Positions 36,215 through 50,700 of a stretch of 64,000 nt of DNA are shown piece after piece (the stretch's first letter is position 1; every line of letters starts with the position of its first letter). Location of the stretch: the NCBI GenBank assembly GCA_020698575.1, contig CM036248.1:21936229-22000228 (forward strand), read 5' to 3'. The notes below the pieces were generated by a model. The model was not told where the DNA came from and made no database searches. It worked only from the letters and a program-made list of their open reading frames with translations. A program made the translations under genes and the position numbers. Source of the DNA: Bostrychus sinensis. Its lineage: Eukaryota; Chordata; Actinopteri; Gobiiformes; Eleotridae.

Positions 36215-36960
36215 ATTATTTTTATTTAACCTTTATTTTACCAGGAAGTCCCTTGAGATAAAATCTCTTTTTCGAGGGAGACCTGGCCAAGAGGCACACC
36301 GGTAACAGTTACCAAAGACAGACAAATACAATTATACAAGAGTCAACCTTATAAAATCATTTAAATCCGGCTCAAGAATAACAAGTACATTCTTCAGTTC
36401 AGTTTTTCAGTGAGGATTTAAATGTACCCAGGTGGAATGAGATACTGAAGCTGCAATGAATTTTGAATGTTGTTCCATGACCAAGGTGCAGCATAAGAAA
36501 AAGCAGTTCTGCCAAGTTCTGTGTTGATTCTGGGTACTTTAAAAAGGAGCTGACGTGATGAACGGGAGTTGTATCCACTGTTGGCTGGAGACATGAGGTG
36601 ACACAGATATGGTGGCAGTTTACCCAGGATGGCTTTGTAAATAAATATAAGCCAGTGATGTTGTCTTTTGAGGCTTAGTGAAGGCCACGAGAGCAGAGCA
36701 TAGAGTTCACAGTGATGGGTCCTGAAAGCAGAGTTGGTGATGGAGCGTAAAGCGCTGTGATAAACTGTGTCCAAGCAGTGAAGGGCTGAAGATGCAGCAT
36801 TCCTCTAGAGGATGTCTCCATAATCCAGAACAGGGAGGATAGTGGCCTGAACAAGCCGTTTCCTCACAGACGGATACAGACAGGTTTTGTGTCTGTAGTA
36901 AAAGCCAAGCAAAGTTTTTAGCTTTTTTAACAGATGCTCAAATACATCATGTACATGTTT
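36215..36960 (-). mobile_element. L2-type LINE fragment, end of reverse transcriptase
   Basis: The minus strand reads VLDYGDIL, an in-frame stop, then LDTVYHSALRSITNSAF, LSLKRQHHWLIFIYKAILGK and ELGRTAFSYAAPWSWNNIQN. These are the thumb and C-terminal motifs of L2/Jockey-like LINEs. The 3' end carries TTTATTTAACCTTTATTTTA and GGGAGACCTGGCCAAGAGG, typical of fish L2 tails. The stop near 36805 makes it dead. Confidence 0.75.
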
Positions 36961-37079
36961 TGTTTAATGCGCTTATCCTATAATTCCACAGAGTGGCACA
37001 ATGAGGGGTAAAATTATGGGTAAGAATCATGCTCCAATGACACAGTATTTGTTTATGGAATTTGATTTGCTATTTTGAG

Positions 37080-37330
37080 ATCTCAAACTCACAATAGGAA
37101 CTCTTCTCTGCCAAAATACATCTTGAAAATACATTTTGGAGTATGAAACCATATTGCATTAATTCTTTCAACCATTTCAACTTAAAGGTCCCCACCATTC
37201 ACTGAAAATCTATAATTTTTATACCTCCCATATTATAATCTTTAACCCACTGAGATCTTCCAAAATAAATAGTCTTTTCTCTGAAAGAAATAAATTGAAT
37301 TTAAGACAACAAAATGTCAGATTTTCAGAC
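37080..37330 (-). mobile_element. L1-type LINE fragment, upstream part
   Basis: Shifted minus-strand frames contain pieces like IKIIDFQ, LKWLKELMQYGFI and QNVFSRCILAEKSSYCEFEI. These fit the region between the reverse transcriptase and the Cys/His end of L1 ORF2, so it may continue at 34985 across later insertions. Confidence 0.4.
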
Positions 37331-40300
37331 TGATATATCTGCTTGGGATCTGTCGGCGCTCACGTGACAATGCATCAAAACAGGCAAGATTCTGTACCAT
37401 ACAATTTGAAGTTCAGGGGTTCAAGAACAAATGCAAGTTAAAGCTGTGAAGAAGAAGCCACATGTGAACACATTGCAGAAACCACCACCTTCTTTGGGAA
37501 AATTGAAAAATGTAAACAAAAATTTACAAAAGTAAATAAACAAACAAAAAAATCATGTTGTTGTAATGTATGGTACTTTTATTTCTCAACACTAGTGAAG
37601 ATGTTCAGGTATAATGATTTATTTTATCAAGATAGTATAAGTGTTGGTGGTGTTTCACCACTATGCAATAATGTTTTGTTGTCTATGTTCATAAATAATA
37701 CTCCTTTCAGCATGTTTTATGATTTATTTTCATTGTTACTGCCCACCTGAGAAAAGTCCATGACTCTTATCATTTACATATCAAATCAGACTTACTGTAC
37801 ATCTAGTACCTCTCAGCAGGGATCAATGGCTGCTGCCTTTTTTTAATGCAATGTTTGTTTTTTCCTTGTACTGGCTCACCAGGACTGACTCCCTCTCCTG
37901 CTGGGATGACAACTAGGAACATGCACGGAGCCCACCTTCTGTCTGCAAGACCTGCGTCACTTCCCTTCTTGCTGTCTAACCTAGCATGGTGAGGCTGTAG
38001 CTGTGCATGCCAAATAGATACTTACATGTATTTTTTTAGTAAATGTACTGGTAAGGATGATCAGGAATAAACACTGTATGTATTATCAGTGTGATGCTTG
38101 GCACATTACACAAATTACAGTGTCTTTTGCCACGTTGTTCATGTCAATATAGCAGTGGCAACACATACAATGTATGTTTGCACCTTTTACCTCCTGAAAA
38201 ATAATAATATTCATAATTTTATTTTGACCTTTCTTTAGAGTTAGATAAGTGGTGAGATGTGGACTCTTACTGCATCTCATTAATATGTGCTCCAGTAATC
38301 AAACAAGATGTTCTTAAAACTGTTGCCACTCTGTCTCCTGTGTTGCCCTTCCTTTGGCCTCTAACATGACCTTTTCTCCTGTCACTATTTGTATAGAATT
38401 CAGATAGAGCGCTGCCTTCTTCCTGTATGTACTGCATGCCCCCCTACATGAGTACTTCCTCTAAAGTAGTGCGGGAGCTGCCTCGGTCTCTTTGTGTCTC
38501 TGGGGCGGGCATGTAACAGTAGGTGTAGTCTGGCTGAGGCATTGTCATTCTCTGCCTGTCATACGCAAGTGAGCTCTTGATCTCCCACTTTGAAGTGCAT
38601 CACTTGGGGACCCGAGAATCAAGAGTGTGTATTTAATTATGGACCCAAAGAGGTCAACAGAGGGCGCCCATGACCAACATTGGTGGGTGTGTGGCTTGGG
38701 TCCCTGTCCTCACAGACTGGTGCCAGGATGCAATAAAATTCTCACCTCATTATCTCAGACAGTCACATCAGAGGCACAGAAGAAAGGGAAGATAGTGATG
38801 GGGGAGGGAATAGGAACAGGCCTGAATTGACACCAGGGGCTGTCTGTTAGTTTCTTTCTAAGGGTGGGGGTGCAGAAGTGAGAAAAATAAGGCAAAGTAT
38901 TAGTCGTACTGGCACCATGTTCACACTTCTGCATACAGGACCCAGACCAACTGCTGCCCTCTCCGGCTCACTTCACAGCACTGAACGACTTGTTATGCGT
39001 AAGAGCCTATACTGAATTAATGGTTTCTTTAATAGGTTTCACTGTGAATGCTAAGGGTTTGTTAGGAATAGTAAATGTAATTTTGCACCTCATTACTGTG
39101 AACGATCTATATTACAGCAAACATTCAAACAATGTTATCTCACCACTGGAGAACAATAAATTGGCTAACAAAAAGTGTGTAAAATCACTCATAAATGTGT
39201 AGCCCCAAATACTTTCTTTGTGTTATAATGGATTAGATACTGAGTTTTAATAATTTTCAATAGCACTGCAACTTCTAATGCAATTTTGCCTTTAATACTG
39301 TTATTTTAAAACCAAGAATTATTGGGGTTACAAAATCTTCTTCACACTGCACAAGTAACATTTTGAAATAATTTAATACTATATTATTAAAGTGTATGGA
39401 TAATTACAAAACTGAAAGGCTTGAGTGAAAGTGGATGCACATGACCAGGGAATACTTTGTCTGTGAGGATCCTGACCAAAGTATGAGCTTTGAACTTCTG
39501 GCAGCTGGTGTGCCCTTATCTTCCAGTGTACAGCCAATAAATCAATATCAAATCTAAGAAAGAGGAAGCCAGATGGCCTTTCTACAAGCAGTGAGCACAG
39601 GGCCCTCTTAGGACCTCCTCGGCTACTGTACCACCGTAGCAAGCAGCTCCTCTTTGAAGGCATACACATTTAACAATGAGCTCAATGAATGACTAAAGGG
39701 AACAAATAAGCTGTTACGACTCTTCTCAGATCAGTGTTTGTGTTTCCATCCACATCAAAGGGCCCAGTGTGTTTGATATGCAGCCCCCACACCTTGGTCC
39801 CAGCCCTGTACAGGTAAAGGGGAGGAGTAGTCTTTTGACCAGAGAGATGGTCATGTGGTTGTTTCCCTCAGCCCTGGCTTGAGGGGAGTTGACCCAGACG
39901 GAGGGTCTGCTGAGGTCTCCTGTTCCCCAGGGAGCTATTAGTCCCTGCACCAATCACTACACACATTATTTATTGGAGGTTCCATTGATTACATGCTTAT
40001 TTACAGCAATATTTATAATGGCATTGTATAACTGTATTTATAAACTTTCTACTGTAAAGTCTTGCAGCATTATAGAAGCTTTAGTGTTAGATCCTGGGTA
40101 AGGTTGCTAAGGTCAGTTGCCTAAAATCATCCCGCCAGACTCTTGATTTCTGTGTAGGACAGGGGTCAGGTTAAACAGTAGTTTGACTGAATGGCTGTTC
40201 ACGGGCTGGTGTGAAATGCCAACTCTATTACAATGTAGAAATGGGAAAGGGGGATTTCTTTGGCCTTTGTGTGGCCATTGGTCCTAGAGCACGGACCCAT

Positions 40301-43300
40301 TGTTCGAGGCTGGCCAGCCAGCCCCTCAGACTCTCTTTTGCTTTGCTTTGTCTGAAGCAGCGTGACCATTTCCTTCAACCAGGTCAGGGCAGGGTCATGA
40401 CTTTGGACACCAATAATCTGTCTGTCTGCCCTCTCAGCAAACCTGCAGACTAACATAGTCTTACAGTAATTGTACAGGACTTTAAGTAATAATAAAAAAG
40501 ACTGGGTGTATAAAATTTTATAATTTAAATTCAGAGACATATTAATAAATAGAAGAGGGTATTTGCTGATTTCCCTTGATTGAATGAGTAAAGATGGGCA
40601 TGGGAAACAGTACTAAAACTGTATAGTGAAACTAAAATAAGCTTCATGCTGTGTGACATGTCTCAGTTGTGCAGCTGAGGTGGTTAGAAAAGTGGACCCT
40701 CTTGCTGTCCTAAGGCTGGACCTGTCTTATCATGGCCTGGTCATCACAGTGATAAGATGAGGAAAGGCCATAGGGCCTAAGAACAGTGTACATGGTCCAG
40801 GTCAACAGTGTAAGAGGCTGCACTCAAAGGGGAGGGAAGGCCGACAAGAATATTATCTGATTAGAATCACTACGGCCTTTTGATGTTAGAAAGGCTGATC
40901 CTGGGCTACAGGGTGTCATGCTGGGAGGACGAGCAGAACGACACAGCAGGTACAAACAAGTGAATCATTGAAGATCATCTAAAGTAAAGCATATTTACAC
41001 AGGATGCGCTGGAAACAAACCCTAAACACTCACAAGGGGGCACAGAAAATCAGGCGTTTTGTCCTCAATAGTAAACACAGAGTACAGTATATTATATATT
41101 TTCGCTGCCTAATTCAAGTTTGTTTGATAATGCAACAAATGATCATTGATAATAAATAAAGTAGCTCAACCTTACAAACAATGTGAAGCACAGCCTTGTC
41201 ATGGGGTTGAGAAGGATTTGTGTTACAATAAGTGACTGATTAAAGGAATTATATTGAGGCCAAGCAGAACCCCGGGCTGCATTACAAGCTGTAGCTTGAA
41301 CCAAATGCCTTGATGTCTTGCTCAAGGCAAGATGCTGGGATTTTTGCCTGCAGTGGCCACAGGGGGAAGGGGTTAGCAAGTTACTGCAGATGTTAGCTTC
41401 CCCGGTCTCCCCTGAGCAACATGTAAACAAAATGCCCACTGCTGCCTTTGATCTTTAAGCATGCAAAAGTGTGCATTATCTTTATGTAATACATTTACTT
41501 TGCACATGGCATCAAAGACACATAATGAAAAATGCTAATGAAATATACAGAATACAGTCTAAAGAGTGGAGAGTTGAGAAGAAGCATGTTCTATCTCCAT
41601 ATTACAAAATTTTTATGTTATTCCCGTTCCATCAAAATTGTTTTAATAAATGTGGTTCTATGTGTGAAGATATAATGTTATAAATGGATTAGGTATAGAT
41701 ACAGGTGCTTTCAGTCCTCCAATGCACCAAACCACCATTTACAGTACTTTGAATCAATCTCCAGTAAAAAGAATTAGGTGTGCAGAGCCATCATTATCAG
41801 TGCTCTCTGAGGCACTTCAAAGACTATGGCAGAGTGAGAGTGCAGCTGCCCTGATGGTGTGATATTGTGCTCTCTCACTCCAGAGCAACGTGTTTGTGTT
41901 GAGGATGTTGACTGATCCCAGGAAAGACAAACAGCCTTGTTCGTGTTTGTTGGTTGCTGTGGGTCCATGTGTGTTTGTGCGAGGAGCCTTACAGTGTCAG
42001 GATGTGCTGTATTGTTGGCTCACTGTTTATCTTGTCTTTTCACTACAGTTTTCCATCAGTTTCAAGACAGATTCAATAATGAAATTTACACTAATGTTAC
42101 ATATGAAAGTAAAATCTTTTATATTTTGTCAGTTGTTTTATAATTTGTCAGTGAATACATTCTACCTTTTCAGTGAAGTACTGTGAATGTATGGTTTGAC
42201 ATATCTAGGTGTTTATATACAGTATATCATGCCATTTCTCAAAAAGTAATCTGTTTAGTCCTTTCTTGTTGGGCTACATTATGAAATATTGAGTGACTGA
42301 CATCTGTGTTAACACCGTGAAGTGTCTAATTCTGTGCCTTGTATCAGCAAATGCCACATCGTACTGACGTTTCCTTCCAGAGCCATAAATCCTGGTGGAA
42401 ACATGTTTCAAAGAGAGGTTTTATGGCACACAGACTTCCCTTCCTTTCTGCAGGGGGTAGTGTGTCTTATACCACCCTCAGATGTCAGTGCTCTTTAAAC
42501 TGGTGCACCTCTAACACCAGCCTTAGCCCAGGTTTAGCGTCAATATTTTGAAAATTAAGCGTAATCGTTCACATTGTGATTATTTTGTACAAACCCAATT
42601 CTGAATACAGTGGGGCACTGTGTAATATAAAAACAGAATGCTATTGTTTGCAAAGCCAATTAAACCAGATTTTATCACCATTATAATAAAACACAACCAA
42701 CATATCAGGTGTTGAAACTGGGATAATTTAGAACTTCTCTGTTCCAAAGCTCATTTAATATTGACTGAGACTAAATGGAAAATTGTTTTATATGGTGAAA
42801 CTATGAAAAACACAAACCCAGTTAGCACAGAGAAGACTGTTTTTATATGTTTACATATGGATCTTTTTTGCATGATACTGTATCTTTAACTTGCATTTGT
42901 GTGAACTGTTGTGTGAAACTTGAAGATAACAAGCATCCCATTAATCCAATACTAATAATAGAGACTCTAGCAGAGACCGCCTTTAAAGCTCTTTTTTTTT
43001 TTTTACTCAGTCATCTTACAGTAATGTTGCCATTTAACCAAAAGTAATTAGCTGCAAATAGCTTGTATTTGTTCTCCAGCTTCATGTTTTCCCTGTCCTA
43101 TTTGTTTTGTGATGTGTTGCTACTACTGAGTTCAAATGAGCTAATAATTTTCACAAAATTGTAAAAAAAAAAAAAAGTTATAACAGTTTGTAGGCTATTA
43201 TTTATGTTGTATTGTGAATACAGTAATTCTCTACGTTTCTCTAAAAACTGATTTTGTCATTTTGAACAAAGTTGCACAAAAAGTTTACTGAATAAACTAT

Positions 43301-43660
43301 ACTATGCCCTGGATGACAGAGACCACATTTACTAGGCTACAGAAAATATACGCTTAAAAAAGTATATATTTTTAAAATATCTTTGAATTATTCCTTGCTG
43401 TAATTTATAATACTGTTTCAATACACAGGGCATGGCATCCATAAATTTAAAATGATTATGATCTGTATTAGAATGTTTTAAATAAAATTTGTTTTCAGGG
43501 TGTAACATTAGTTGTTCTTAGTGCTTTGGTGTTATTTGAAAAGGTGATTTGAAGCCCATTTATTGTAATGTGTCTTGTATAAAAACTATTTTGGCCATTT
43601 TGCAAAACTATGCAGTTTAACTATGGGCATAATTTTGTGTAGGCTACATTAACTACTGTT
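37331..43660. other. Large intergenic gap
   Basis: No gene is supported. The short open frames at 38627, 39379, 40199 and 41143 have no family resemblance or splice partners. The stretch at 38380-38830 is less AT-rich and contains a CTCF-like site. Poly(T) and poly(A) runs occur near 42985 and 43163. Confidence 0.4.
38654..38667 (+). promoter_or_regulatory. CTCF-like motif
   Basis: TCAACAGAGGGCGC matches the CTCF core consensus at 12 of 14 positions. Confidence 0.25.
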
Positions 43661-44047
43661 ACTGTTCTTAAAACGGGGGCTCTGGGCTGCAGCAGAGCGT
43701 GCAGCTGTATCTGACTGTCCTGTCATCAACAGTCTGTGTACAGGCTGCTCCAGGACAGAGCGCAGCGGCGCAGAGCAGCTACCTGCACGCACCTCTTCCT
43801 GTGTGCCCCAGGACGTTTGTTCGAAACTGGGAAAGTCGCCCAGTCTTTTGGTCCAACTACACCTGAGACGGAGCCGCTGTGCCTCCACCTCCACCACAGC
43901 AGCGCGGTAGAAGAGAGATTAGCTGTGGGACTGCGTGTGTTGGCAGTGGATCAGGGCTGTTCTACTTCGTTTTGTTTCGAGTTCATGGTGTACTGTATTT
44001 TAGCTAGCGATAGTTAGCTGCTTCCGGGACAGACCTTCTCCACACAG
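43660..44047 (+). promoter_or_regulatory. Promoter and untranslated first exon of lnx2
   Basis: A CpG-rich block (43670-44050) ends in a strong splice donor, CCACACAG|GTAAGATAAG, at 44047. It is the nearest upstream promoter-like DNA for the lnx2 coding exons. A plausible acceptor for the next exon is TCTCAACAG at 47544, 164 bp before the start codon. Joining the two is inference. Confidence 0.5.
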
Positions 44048-44049
44048 GT

Positions 44050-47000
44050 AAGATAAGACGAGTTTCGATCGGAACTATGGCGTAATGTGTTTATTTATGT
44101 GGATACAAAACAGTCAGCCCATTTGAGACTCATAATATCATAAGGTTTTGAAATGCTAATCAAGAATATAAAGATTATAGCAAAAAGTTTTCTGTAAATG
44201 GAAACTCGTTTGCGTGAACAAGGTGTGTTTCCTTCACGGTCGACGGTGTAGCCATGCCAGCCAGGTACATCAGAGTTTGTAAGCCATACTAACGTTAACC
44301 TGAATGTCAAATAACTATATAGCCCCACATTTACGACCCTTCGTGTCGTTTATCTGTCACATCGTGTGGTGATTGGAAACAAACCAGCATGGGCTGACAA
44401 GGGCCAGTGAGTTATTTATGGCCCCCCTGACGACTCTCGCGCCGAGGCAGAGGAGGGAAGCACCGCCGGGCTATGGCCTGTACGCTGTATTATCCCATCA
44501 AATATTTGACAAGAAAATGATTACAAACGCGTGTAGGTCAAGGATTAATTATCAACAAAACAGTGACTTTTGGACTGTCGTGCTGGTTACACTAGATTAG
44601 TTATTTGAATAACGTGGGCGCTGGGCATCTACTCCTTTCATCAAACTTTTACATCACATTTGGAGATACAAGTTACTAATTGATTATACAACCTCAAACA
44701 GAAATGTACAGTGCAGCTGTTATGTATACACTTTTCATTCCAAACTGGATAATATGATCAGGATATTTCATAATGTATCTCTGATTGTTGCACAGCATGA
44801 ATTTTACTGAAATTATTTTAAATATACTGAAGAGTATTCTCATATACACCCCAAATCAGAGAAGGCAGAAGGAAACATCTAAACTTAATTAAATATATTT
44901 AGTAAGGGAACAGTGGCGCGACATAAAATAAGGTTCATGGACAAGTGACCTTGTTGTCACTAGTAATGTTTAGACATGCTGCACCACTCTGTGCCTGAAT
45001 AGCTGGCATTTGTACAGTAGCTACTGTGTTGTTGTGGCACTGGTATAAATGGTATAGTAAACGCATTTTAATATTTCTCATTGATAAGAGGCAGATAATT
45101 TTAATTGAACTCAATCTATTTTTTTTCCCACATAACAAAGATTAAATGGCCTACTACAAGCAGATGACTGTTGGTTCATGTATACAAGTGAATGTCCAGA
45201 TTATTTAAGAGAGTTAAAGGTGTTTTTTTTTTTTTTAATAAATCCTGTTGTCAGGATGACGCCTGAATGCAAATATTGACTTTGCGTGTTGTTATATAAT
45301 CAGTAAACTGTGTCTACACATTTATTTACTCATATTTTCTGCTAGAACTAACTGGGTGAACTACAGTACAGCATCAGTTTCTGTTAATAACTGGATGTGT
45401 GTGTGTAAAGCAGAATATGTAAAAACATTTTCTCAGGTTGGGTTTTATCATTGCCTCACCTGAGTTAGCTGTGGGTGTGTTTTCACATGTGACTCACTCA
45501 TGAACCATCAAAGTGAGTGATTTGGCTCAGCCTTGAAGGAGCACTACTGTTAGTAATCCTTTAGAGGCCAGAAGACACTGTATGATCCAGGACATTTTCT
45601 TATGCGAAGCTTAAAACATCACATGATAACAAAGCATTTCAGTAAAGGTGCAGCATGGTATTGAGCAGATTGGCCTCAGTTGGCTCAAAACATGTAAAGC
45701 CACATTATACTTTTGCAACAAAGATTTACAAAAACAAAAATGTTGCTCAAATGCTGCAAATATATAAAAGTTTATGATTAATTAGTAAACATTTTAAACA
45801 ATTAACTCTACAGTTAATTATCAATTTATTATTTATACCATCAGTGCTTCTTTTAAGTAATGTTTTTGGCCATATAGTTAAATTATTAATCAGCTTACTA
45901 TCTGCCCGTTAAAGCTTCAACTTGTTTTACGTTATTTGTTCACATTCAACATGGAAGATTCCTTGTAAGAGGAGTAAATATATTGATTTCCTGCATCCTT
46001 GAGGAGCTGTGTGTTAAAGCCTAGTGCTACTGGACACAATCCTCCTCCAGAGACTGTAAACTGGGACTGAGTGCAAATCATGTCAGAGGTCACAGCCTGT
46101 CCTCCGTCAAAATAGCTGCTAACAGGCTGCTTCCTCAGTGAAACCCAGTGGGGCCCATCTGACCCATGTACATTTGTTACAGAAGAATGAGTTTGGATAA
46201 TAGTCAATTATTATTGATAAGAGATAGCATGTGAATGTGGTTATTATATTTTGTGAACTGTGAACTCAAAAAATGCTCTCAGCTTGGTTTCTAAGTACCT
46301 CCCTTGCTGTGTTGTAGGATTTGTGACCACTATCCATTACAGGAATAGGTATCAGTTGTGCAAAGTAAAAGCCAGAGAGAAGGAGAGAAGGCCTGAATGA
46401 CCTCACCCACAGTGCATGTACGTTTGCACACACATTTGCAGTCAGTGTTTTGTGTTTTTCAGTGACATACTAAGCTGAGAGTATGCTACCTAGAGGGCAG
46501 CACCAGTATCCTAACCCCTGCCTCAAACAAACCACTCTTTGGTGTTCAATATGTCTTCTCATGGCTGAGCTCCACTTTGCCTAGTTATATCAATTCCCTC
46601 ATGCTTTCCCACAGTGGGACAGTCAGGGCTCATACACAGACACTGCTGTGCACAAAAAAGTGTCCCACACAAATACACACACACACATTTTCTGACGCTG
46701 AGCAGGAGAGGCAGAGAGCTCTGGTTTCAGTCGGGCTTCAGGCAGCCAATGCAGCTGTAAGGTTAGAGTCTAGTGTTAACGTGGAGTGGCTTCTAGGTGC
46801 ATGACAACAAAGCTATCATCTTAGGTGAGTTCCTCAAAGGTAATGCAGTTTTTTGTGCCTGAAATCTAGATTGAGGTCATAACAGAATAGACCAGCTCAT
46901 CAAAGTAGATTTGTTGTTGTTGCAATGTGTTTACAGATTAGGCTATTCTGTGTTTTATGTGAATATAAGTACAAGTTTCAAAAACTTAAGCAAGCTGTTC

Positions 47001-47540
47001 AAATGTATCATACTATATAAAAACATACATTATAAGGTTCACTAGTTTTAATTAAAAGTGGTGAATGTTGTGGACTGAGCACCTAAAAGTTATCTAAGGA
47101 ATGCATTCCTAATCAGCGCTGTACTTATGAAATGGAATTATGGGAGATTAAGAACTGCACTATGGTTAGGGGACTACTGCCATTTGAGTGCATTGGGTCA
47201 TTACTGATGGGATCGTATTTCTGCCCACAATATTCACCACTCATACCATGCCTTTGTTCCCTCCCATTACTGGAGGTTTGACTTTAGCCTCCTTATTAGC
47301 TGCTTACCCTGTCTACTGTTTTTACAGAGTTTAGCTTTTTCAATTAAAGTGTACCATAGAGTTTTGCTGAGATGAGAATTCCTTTTGTCCCTCAGGAAAC
47401 TTGCTGAGAGGAAGCAGCTGCGGCTTGCTACCATATTGCTGCTGCTCAGTAGATTTGTCATTTCCTGTGGAGCCAGTCGGTATGAAAAGGACAAGTCCAA
47501 CTTTGACACTCAACCTAATAGTGTTTTTCTCCATTTCTCA
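44050..47540. other. Probable lnx2 5' intron
   Basis: No coding exon is seen. A short exon-like piece ending at a donor near 46824 (TCATCTTAG|GTGAGTTC) could be an alternative untranslated exon. Otherwise it is AT-rich intron. Confidence 0.35.
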
Positions 47541-47708
47541 ACAGAAAAGAAGCAAGATGAAGACATGGAGATAACATTGTTGACTATGGATAATTATTCT
47601 GCTTTTACCCATAGACTGTATACATTGTACAGATTTTAATGAGGTAACTGTTGGTGAAGATTCTGACACACAAGTTTTCCTATGCGAGTCATTTGAACTG
47701 AGCAAACA

Positions 47709-50700
47709 ATGGCTACAACAGAGACCAAAGTTGCAAGCAGCAGCAGTAACACGGGCCTGTCATGGGCACGGGTATGTAAAGAGTGTGGCCAGCCACATGA
47801 CTGCCAGGACAATCACCTGTATGAGTACCAGGACGATGTGGATGATGAGCTGGTGTGCCACATATGCCTCCAGCCTCTGCTCAGGCCTATGGACACTCCC
47901 TGTGGCCACACTTACTGCTTTTATTGCCTTAGTAACTTTTTGAAGGAACAGGACTTCTGCCCTGTGGACCGGCAGCGGCTGCAGCTCCACCAGTGTCGTC
48001 CCTCCAGTCTGCTGGTGAGGAACCTGCTGGACAAACTGGTCGTGGCCTGCCCCCACTATGCAGAGTGCCAGCAGCAAATGCAGCGCTGTGAACTACAGCC
48101 CCACCTCCACAACAGGTGGGACTTCTGCATGTTTTCAGTTGGTTGACCCTCTTTAGATGACATAATAGTTAAGACTTGTCCTTCAGAGCAGATAAGAATA
48201 ATACATGTTTGGTTAATGCTTCAATTAAAGGGAATTTCAAATTGTCAATTAGTTATTACTTAACACACAACATACAAACAAAATGCAATCTTGTGACATA
48301 ATTTGTACAGAACAGACAATGCCACTGCGCTGGTCATGTTTTTCACTGAGGTGCTTATCAACTCTGTGGCCAGCAGTGATGTAGCCAGCTGTGGGAGGCC
48401 AGTTGCCTGATGGCAGCTTCTCTTTGTAAACAACAGGGAGGCAAAGTTCAGGCCTCAGCAGCAGAGCCAGCAGTCTGACAGCCTTAATCAAACTCATCTG
48501 AACCCAAGCAGACATTCTGAAATGCCCAGCTGCACAATCCATCGCTTTAAACTGTTCACTCGTAGTACCTAGTGGTTTAACTTTCTCTTAAGTTCTGTGT
48601 CAAACATTGTTTTACACATTGTACTCTCTAAAAAAAATACTCCAAGAACATACACCCACCACACTGATGTATGTCCTTCTCTCACTTGTGTTTCTCTGCC
48701 CCTTAGATGTCCTGTTTTTCGAAGATTGCGGGAGGAAGCTGAAAAGAGGAAGAGGCCCTCGTGGAATGAGTTAAAGGAACGTAAGGGGGATGGAGAGTTG
48801 ACTGGTGATACTAAACAGACTGCATTGCCACGAATGTCCAGCCGAGATCAGCCAGATCCTGGACTTATTAATCCCGCCTATGAAGAAAGTGAGGAAGGTA
48901 TGGAACCTGTCTATACTGTATGAATGACAGCAACAGGGTCAATTGAATCATTAGTATTAGTGACTAGTGTGTTTCAGTGACACACATATAACAGTTGTTA
49001 CCACAACTTTTTCCACTGTTTGTAATACAATGTTAGATAGTGCTAGCAAGTTTAGACATAGGTGTTTTATTACTCCAGTGATTATGAAAGCCCCTTCAAT
49101 GATGCTGGTAAAACCTCAGTCATAAACTGCTGATGTTCTTAGCCTCAAGCTTTTAATTTGCTGCCTGTCACAGTTGAATCATCAGTCTAGCAGTCACAAC
49201 ATGTATCAGAGCTCCTATGTTTAAATTGTATATTTCTACTGTTAGCTGAAAATCCCTTGGGGAATTTGCAGAAAATGTCAAGATGACACAAGAACAATGA
49301 TTTCAGTGTGGGAGGCAGTTGGTCAGGTTCATGGTCAGGATAATTTGTATTATTTGTATTTTTATTTGTATTTTTATTTGTATTTTGTTTTTGTATATTG
49401 TTTAAACACTCCAAAGTCGTGTTTAAGGTTTTTGAACACGTTACTGGTTGGCATTGCTGGACAATACAGAAAGAATCTTAAATATCTTTTATGCCATAAA
49501 AAACAAAAAATATGTTAAATGAAATAGACGTTACAGACACAGGCTAATTGGAACTTTAACATTTTTCTTCCTGCACTAAAATGTTTTAAAAAGTTCTTGA
49601 AATTTTAGAGTTACAAGATGCTTAGCACTGTATCCTACTGTCCCTGTCTACTTATTCTTTTTGGAAAATTGTAAACCTGGCTTCAGATTGTTTTCAGTGA
49701 TTTCCCTTCTTTCAGACAACACTCCTCTGCGGTCCAGCCTGGTGGCAGAAGCCAATGTGGTCGAGCTCCTCAGAGAAGAGTCTGATGAGGAGCTCGGACT
49801 TCGTATTGTGGGAGGGAAAGACACCCCGCTGGGCAACATAGTCATCCAGGAGATTGTCCGAGACTCTGTAGCAGCTCGTGACGGCAGACTGGCCCCTGGG
49901 GATCATATATTGGAGGTAAGTAGCATTCTTTGGACTAGTTACACTTTTTTAGGTTGATTATGTTTTTGCATAAACGTGTACTTGCATTCTCATCACTGTA
50001 AACAAGGGCTTTTAGCATAGACTAAAAAGTGGATATACAAGTTGAACCAGTTTTAGCTCTATGGAAACAGAGAGTGTGCAGACATGTCATAATTAACAAC
50101 TTGTCCTTGTTGTTGTTCAGCTCTGAGGTCAGTTTTAGTCAAACATAGATTATTTTCTGTATGCTAGTATTTACAGTTTTATTTATTTGTATCAATTCTG
50201 TCCAATAGGAATGCAGTTCTTATAGAAACAGTAATGCACTACTCATATGCATTGCTCATACAGAGCTGTGTGACATGAAAATTTATTCCGCTGTCTTTAA
50301 TTTCTTCCCTGAGGCTCTCTTGGAATGTGGTTCACCTGTAAACTGAGCTCAAAGGTGTCTCGGCCTTAGCCCTGGCATCAGTTTGGCAGTTTTCTCTCTT
50401 AAGCCAACAATCCCATATCTCAAAATGAATCCAAATTAATTGAAAGTTTAGCTTTCTTGTTTGTTTTTATGAAAAGTAACTGGGTGTAAAAGTATCATGG
50501 AAAGGCTGCCTTCCTAATTTTACTGAACTGTTCAGCGCTCTTTATAATCAAATAATTCTTTAAGTCACAAAAATGAATACCTATTGCCTGATTGCTAAAA
50601 AGAAGTTTTAATAGTTTTGATTAATAGTGGTAGTTTGTCAGATACTATTACACACACTGAGGCAGTTGACTAACTTTAAGTTTGTTTTGTGGCCAGGTGA

